DNA of 6,571 nucleotides, from NCBI GenBank assembly GCA_020722625.1, contig DYKK01000188.1, positions 1 through 6,571 of the forward strand, read 5' to 3'. A model generated the notes under the pieces. The model ran no database searches. It was given only the letters and a program-made list of their open reading frames with translations, and had not been told where the DNA came from. A program made the position numbers and the translations under genes. The stretch is from Anaeromyxobacter dehalogenans (GTDB lineage: Bacteria > Myxococcota_A > UBA9042 > DTJE01). Positions 4,389 through 6,571 of this stretch are shown piece by piece (position 1 is the first letter of the stretch; every line of letters starts with the position of its first letter).

Positions 4389-5975
4389 ATGGCTTTCGCC
4401 CGGCTCGTGTTTCTTTCGGGCCTCCTGATCGCGGCGCAGGCCGCGGCGGACCTTCCGGGTCCGCCCCTTCCTCCGAGCCCCATGCAACGAGAGTGGTTCG
4501 ACCACCGGGACCTTCCCTGGGACCCCGCCCCGCCGGTCCCGTTCTGGACCTCACAACCGCGCGCCCGCGTGTCCAGACCGCCGGTCACGGTCATGGGCTA
4601 CCTGCCGTACTGGAACGTCGGCAAGCCCACCCTGGTTCTGCACCTGGACCGGCTGCACATCCTGGCCTACTTCGGCGCGTCCCTCGCGTCGGACGGCACG
4701 ATCGGGGACCTCCATCACTGGGGCGGCGACACCCTCGCGGCCCTCCTCGCCGAGGCCCACGCGGCCGGGGTCCTCGTGGTCCTCTGCGTCACCAACTTCG
4801 ATGCCGACTCGATCGGCGCGTTCCTGTCGTCCCCCTCGGCCCGTGCCGCCGCGGTCTCGGCCCTGGTCTCCCTGGTGGTCTCGGCCGGGGGCGACGGGGT
4901 CAACGTGGACTTCGAGGGGCTCCCCAGGGCGAACAAGGCCGACCTCGTCGGGTTCGTCGCGGACCTCAAGCAGGCCCTCGACGCGGCCCTCGGCCGGTCG
5001 CACGTCTCGCTTGCGACCCCGGCCGTGGACTGGAGCGGCGCCTGGGACTACGACCGGCTCGCCGAGACCTCCGACGGCCTGTTCATCATGGGGTACGACT
5101 ACCACTGGCCCGGAGGCCCCCCGGGTCCGGTCAGCCCCCTCGCGCCCTCCGCGACCTGGGGGAAGTACTCCCTCTCGTGGACCATTGACGACTACATCGA
5201 GTGGGGAGGCGACCCCAACCGCCCCCGATTCATCCTCGGGCTCCCCCTGTACGGTGACGACTGGCCGACCACCGGCCCCGGCATCCCGGGGACCGCCACC
5301 GGCAAGGCGGAGGCCCGGTTCTACGCCCGCTGCCAGACCGAAGCCGCCCTCTACGGCCCTCACTGGGACGCAGACTCATCTACTCCATATTATCTGTACC
5401 AGGACAACGGCTGGCACCAGGTCTGGTGCGAGAACCGGCAGTCGCTCGCGCTCAAGTACGCCCTGATCGCCGCGCGGGGGCTGGGGGGCGTCGGGTTCTG
5501 GGCCCTCGGGTACGAGGAGGACCTCGACGAGGTCTGGGACGAACTCGACGCGGCGTTCCCGCCGGCACCGACGCCGCCGGACGGCGTGGCCCCGGATGCG
5601 ACTCCGGACCCGGGCGGGGAGTCCCCCGTCGAGAGCCCGGATGCCACCTCCTCGGGCGACGTCCCCCGGTGGGAAATCACCCCCGATCTCGCCACGGAAG
5701 ACCTCCCGCCGGAGGCGGACCCGCGCCCGACCGCCACGGAAGACCTCCCGCCGGAGGCGGACCCGCGCCCGACCGCCGCGAAAGACCTCCCGCCCGAGGC
5801 GGACCCGCGCCCGGCCGCCCATTGCGCGTCCGGCTGCCGGGCATCCGCCGGCCTCGACCGGGCGCCGCCCGCGGCCCCCCTTGCGTTCGTCGTCTTCGTG
5901 CTGATAGTCGGGTTGCGAAGGCGCGGTCCGGTGTCCGCGCCGCAAAGGACGCCGCCGCCGCGCAGCGAGGGGTGA
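4389..5975 (+). CDS. Secreted glycoside hydrolase family 18 protein (chitinase-like) with C-terminal membrane/sorting tail
   Basis: Predicted exported hydrolase of beta-1,4-linked GlcNAc-type glycans. The start has GGAGG (4379-4383) five bases upstream. Residues 1-20 form a signal peptide ending AQAAA. A Pro-rich stretch leads to a single GH18 TIM barrel (about 67-390): VMGYLPYWN at strand 1; DGVNVDFEG (169-177), the GH18 active-site signature, with catalytic acid E176 and assisting D174 kept and Asn at the first variable Asp position (172); MGYDYHW (234-240); and FWALGYE with W371 at strand 8. Cys315 and Cys347 could pair. Residues 391-477 are an acidic Pro/Asp-rich linker with three 14-residue repeats. 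The tail has Cys479 and Cys483, a hydrophobic helix (about 497-508) and RRR, resembling a MYXO-CTERM-type signal but with 16 further residues. The layout recalls simple YaaH-like GH18 domains; chitin, peptidoglycan or another glycan could be the substrate. The stop overlaps the M50 start. Confidence 0.88.
   Translation: MAFARLVFLSGLLIAAQAAADLPGPPLPPSPMQREWFDHRDLPWDPAPPVPFWTSQPRARVSRPPVTVMGYLPYWNVGKPTLVLHLDRLHILAYFGASLASDGTIGDLHHWGGDTLAALLAEAHAAGVLVVLCVTNFDADSIGAFLSSPSARAAAVSALVSLVVSAGGDGVNVDFEGLPRANKADLVGFVADLKQALDAALGRSHVSLATPAVDWSGAWDYDRLAETSDGLFIMGYDYHWPGGPPGPVSPLAPSATWGKYSLSWTIDDYIEWGGDPNRPRFILGLPLYGDDWPTTGPGIPGTATGKAEARFYARCQTEAALYGPHWDADSSTPYYLYQDNGWHQVWCENRQSLALKYALIAARGLGGVGFWALGYEEDLDEVWDELDAAFPPAPTPPDGVAPDATPDPGGESPVESPDATSSGDVPRWEITPDLATEDLPPEADPRPTATEDLPPEADPRPTAAKDLPPEADPRPAAHCASGCRASAGLDRAPPAAPLAFVVFVLIVGLRRRGPVSAPQRTPPPRSEG
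5691..5816 (+). repeat. Three tandem 42-bp in-frame repeats in the GH18 linker
   Basis: Units lie at 5691-5732, 5733-5774 and 5775-5816. The first two are identical at DNA level; the third differs at a few bases. Each encodes a 14-residue unit of the form A-T-E-D-L-P-P-E-A-D-P-R-P-T (third copy: A-A-K-D-L... ending P-A). They lie between the catalytic barrel and the C-terminal membrane tail, so they act as an extended acidic/proline spacer. Identical copies imply recent duplication. Confidence 0.95.
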
Positions 5976-6571
5976 TGGACGGACTGCTCGACAAGGTCCA
6001 GCTCGCGGTCCTGGTGCTCGTCCCGATGATCCTGTCCCTGACCGTGCACGAATACGCCCACGCCCGCTCCGCCTTCGCGCTCGGGGACCGGACCGCTGCG
6101 GCCATGGGCCGCATGACCCTGAACCCTTTGTCCCACCTCGACCCCTTCGGGACGATCCTCCTCCCCCTGCTGGCCATCCTGGGCGGGGGTCCCTTCTTCG
6201 GATGGGCGCGACCGGTCCCCATCAACCCGGTGCTCTTCTCCCGGAGGATCCGCATGAAGACCGGGATCCTCCTGACCGCCGCGGCCGGACCGGCCTCGAA
6301 CGTCGTCCTCGCCTTCGCCATCGCCCTGGCCTTCACCGGGTTCCGCGTCGCGGACCTGGCCCTCCCGGACCCGGTCCAGACCCTCCTCGGCGTCACCTTC
6401 AAGATCAACGTGGTCCTCGCGGTCTTCAACCTCATCCCGGTCCCCCCGCTGGACGGGAGCCGGGTCCTCGCGGGTCTGCTCCCCGACTCGCTCGCCGGCC
6501 TGTACGCGACTCTCGAACGCAACCCCGCGTTCGTGCTCATCGCGTTCGCGATCCTGATCACGCAGGCGGGC
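5975..6571 (+). CDS. Site-2 protease-like M50 metallopeptidase (partial, C-terminus outside window)
   Basis: A membrane-embedded zinc protease of the compact site-2 protease type. Translation from ATG 5975 gives 199 codons to the window edge. The zinc motif HEYAH (25-29, HExxH with catalytic E26) lies in the first membrane helix (about 10-30). The second conserved motif, FNLIPVPPLDGSRVL (151-165), supplies the third zinc ligand D160. Other helices are at about 57-75, 97-120 and from 183 on; GWARPVPINP (76-85) is typical of this subgroup. Such proteins are usually about 210-230 residues, so little is missing. The ATG shares its A with the TGA stop of the GH18 gene (TGATG), and GAGG at 5967-5970 provides the ribosome site, so translation is probably coupled. 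Substrate is unknown; many compact members are housekeeping proteins whose targets are undefined. No separate promoter is evident in the coding sequence before it. Confidence 0.92.
   Translation, partial: MDGLLDKVQLAVLVLVPMILSLTVHEYAHARSAFALGDRTAAAMGRMTLNPLSHLDPFGTILLPLLAILGGGPFFGWARPVPINPVLFSRRIRMKTGILLTAAAGPASNVVLAFAIALAFTGFRVADLALPDPVQTLLGVTFKINVVLAVFNLIPVPPLDGSRVLAGLLPDSLAGLYATLERNPAFVLIAFAILITQAG

Noticed and set aside
5365..5393. Internal sigma-70 promoter (TATTAT with GGGACG 17 bases upstream) for the M50 gene
   Set aside because: The -35 match is only 3 of 6 and the site is about 580 bp from the M50 start inside a conserved coding region. Kept only as a codon-usage oddity.
5691..5816. 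CRISPR-like array
   Set aside because: The units are directly contiguous with no spacers and encode an in-frame protein repeat.
5677..6561. 294-codon minus-strand open frame opposite the GH18 C-terminus and M50 gene
   Set aside because: The plus strand encodes the HEYAH and PPLDG motifs of an M50 protease here. The minus translation is Arg/Ser-rich without any motif.

Overview
The window is a GC-rich (roughly 70 percent by eye) bacterial chromosomal segment with five protein-coding genes: one leftward gene cut by the left edge and four rightward genes, the last cut by the right edge. The most likely source is a Myxococcota or related 'deltaproteobacterial' organism. This rests on the strong G/C third-position bias, a secreted protein with an acidic Pro/Asp-rich linker and a Cys-containing C-terminal transmembrane/Arg tail of MYXO-CTERM style, and a sequence very close to the sigma-54 -24/-12 consensus. 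The taxonomic call is inference.

Layout. 1-798 (minus) is the N-terminal 266 codons of an unrecognised protein with a long, charged, disordered region. 799-1075 is the divergent intergenic region and the most densely structured non-coding part. Leftward it holds a sigma-54-like promoter (951-966), a predicted leader of about 140 nt with a possible 25-codon Trp-containing leader peptide, and two back-to-back hairpins that end exactly at a strong Shine-Dalgarno sequence. Rightward it holds a sigma-70-like promoter (1021-1049). 1076-2770 is a sodium:alanine/glycine symporter (AGCS family) with an unusually large predicted periplasmic insertion. 2795-4333 is a sodium-dependent NSS/SNF (SLC6-type) amino-acid transporter, 24 bp downstream and presumably co-transcribed. 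4334-4388 is a short gap with a hairpin, a TGATAC/GTATCA dyad and promoter-like elements. 4389-5975 is a secreted GH18 glycoside hydrolase with three 14-residue linker repeats and a C-terminal membrane/sorting tail. 5975-6571 is a site-2 protease-like M50 metallopeptidase whose start codon overlaps the hydrolase stop codon.

How the genes fit together. The two transporters form a likely operon for sodium-coupled amino-acid uptake; both belong to the LeuT structural fold and both carry extra extracytoplasmic loop sequence. The GH18 enzyme would act outside the cytoplasm on a beta-1,4-linked amino-sugar polymer or glycan. The M50 protease is translationally coupled to it and sits in the inner membrane. 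Whether uptake, glycan hydrolysis and intramembrane proteolysis share a physiological purpose cannot be read from the sequence.

No RNA genes, CRISPR arrays, insertion sequences, attachment sites or origins were seen. The most unusual signal is the leader of the leftward gene; no complete new system is evident.
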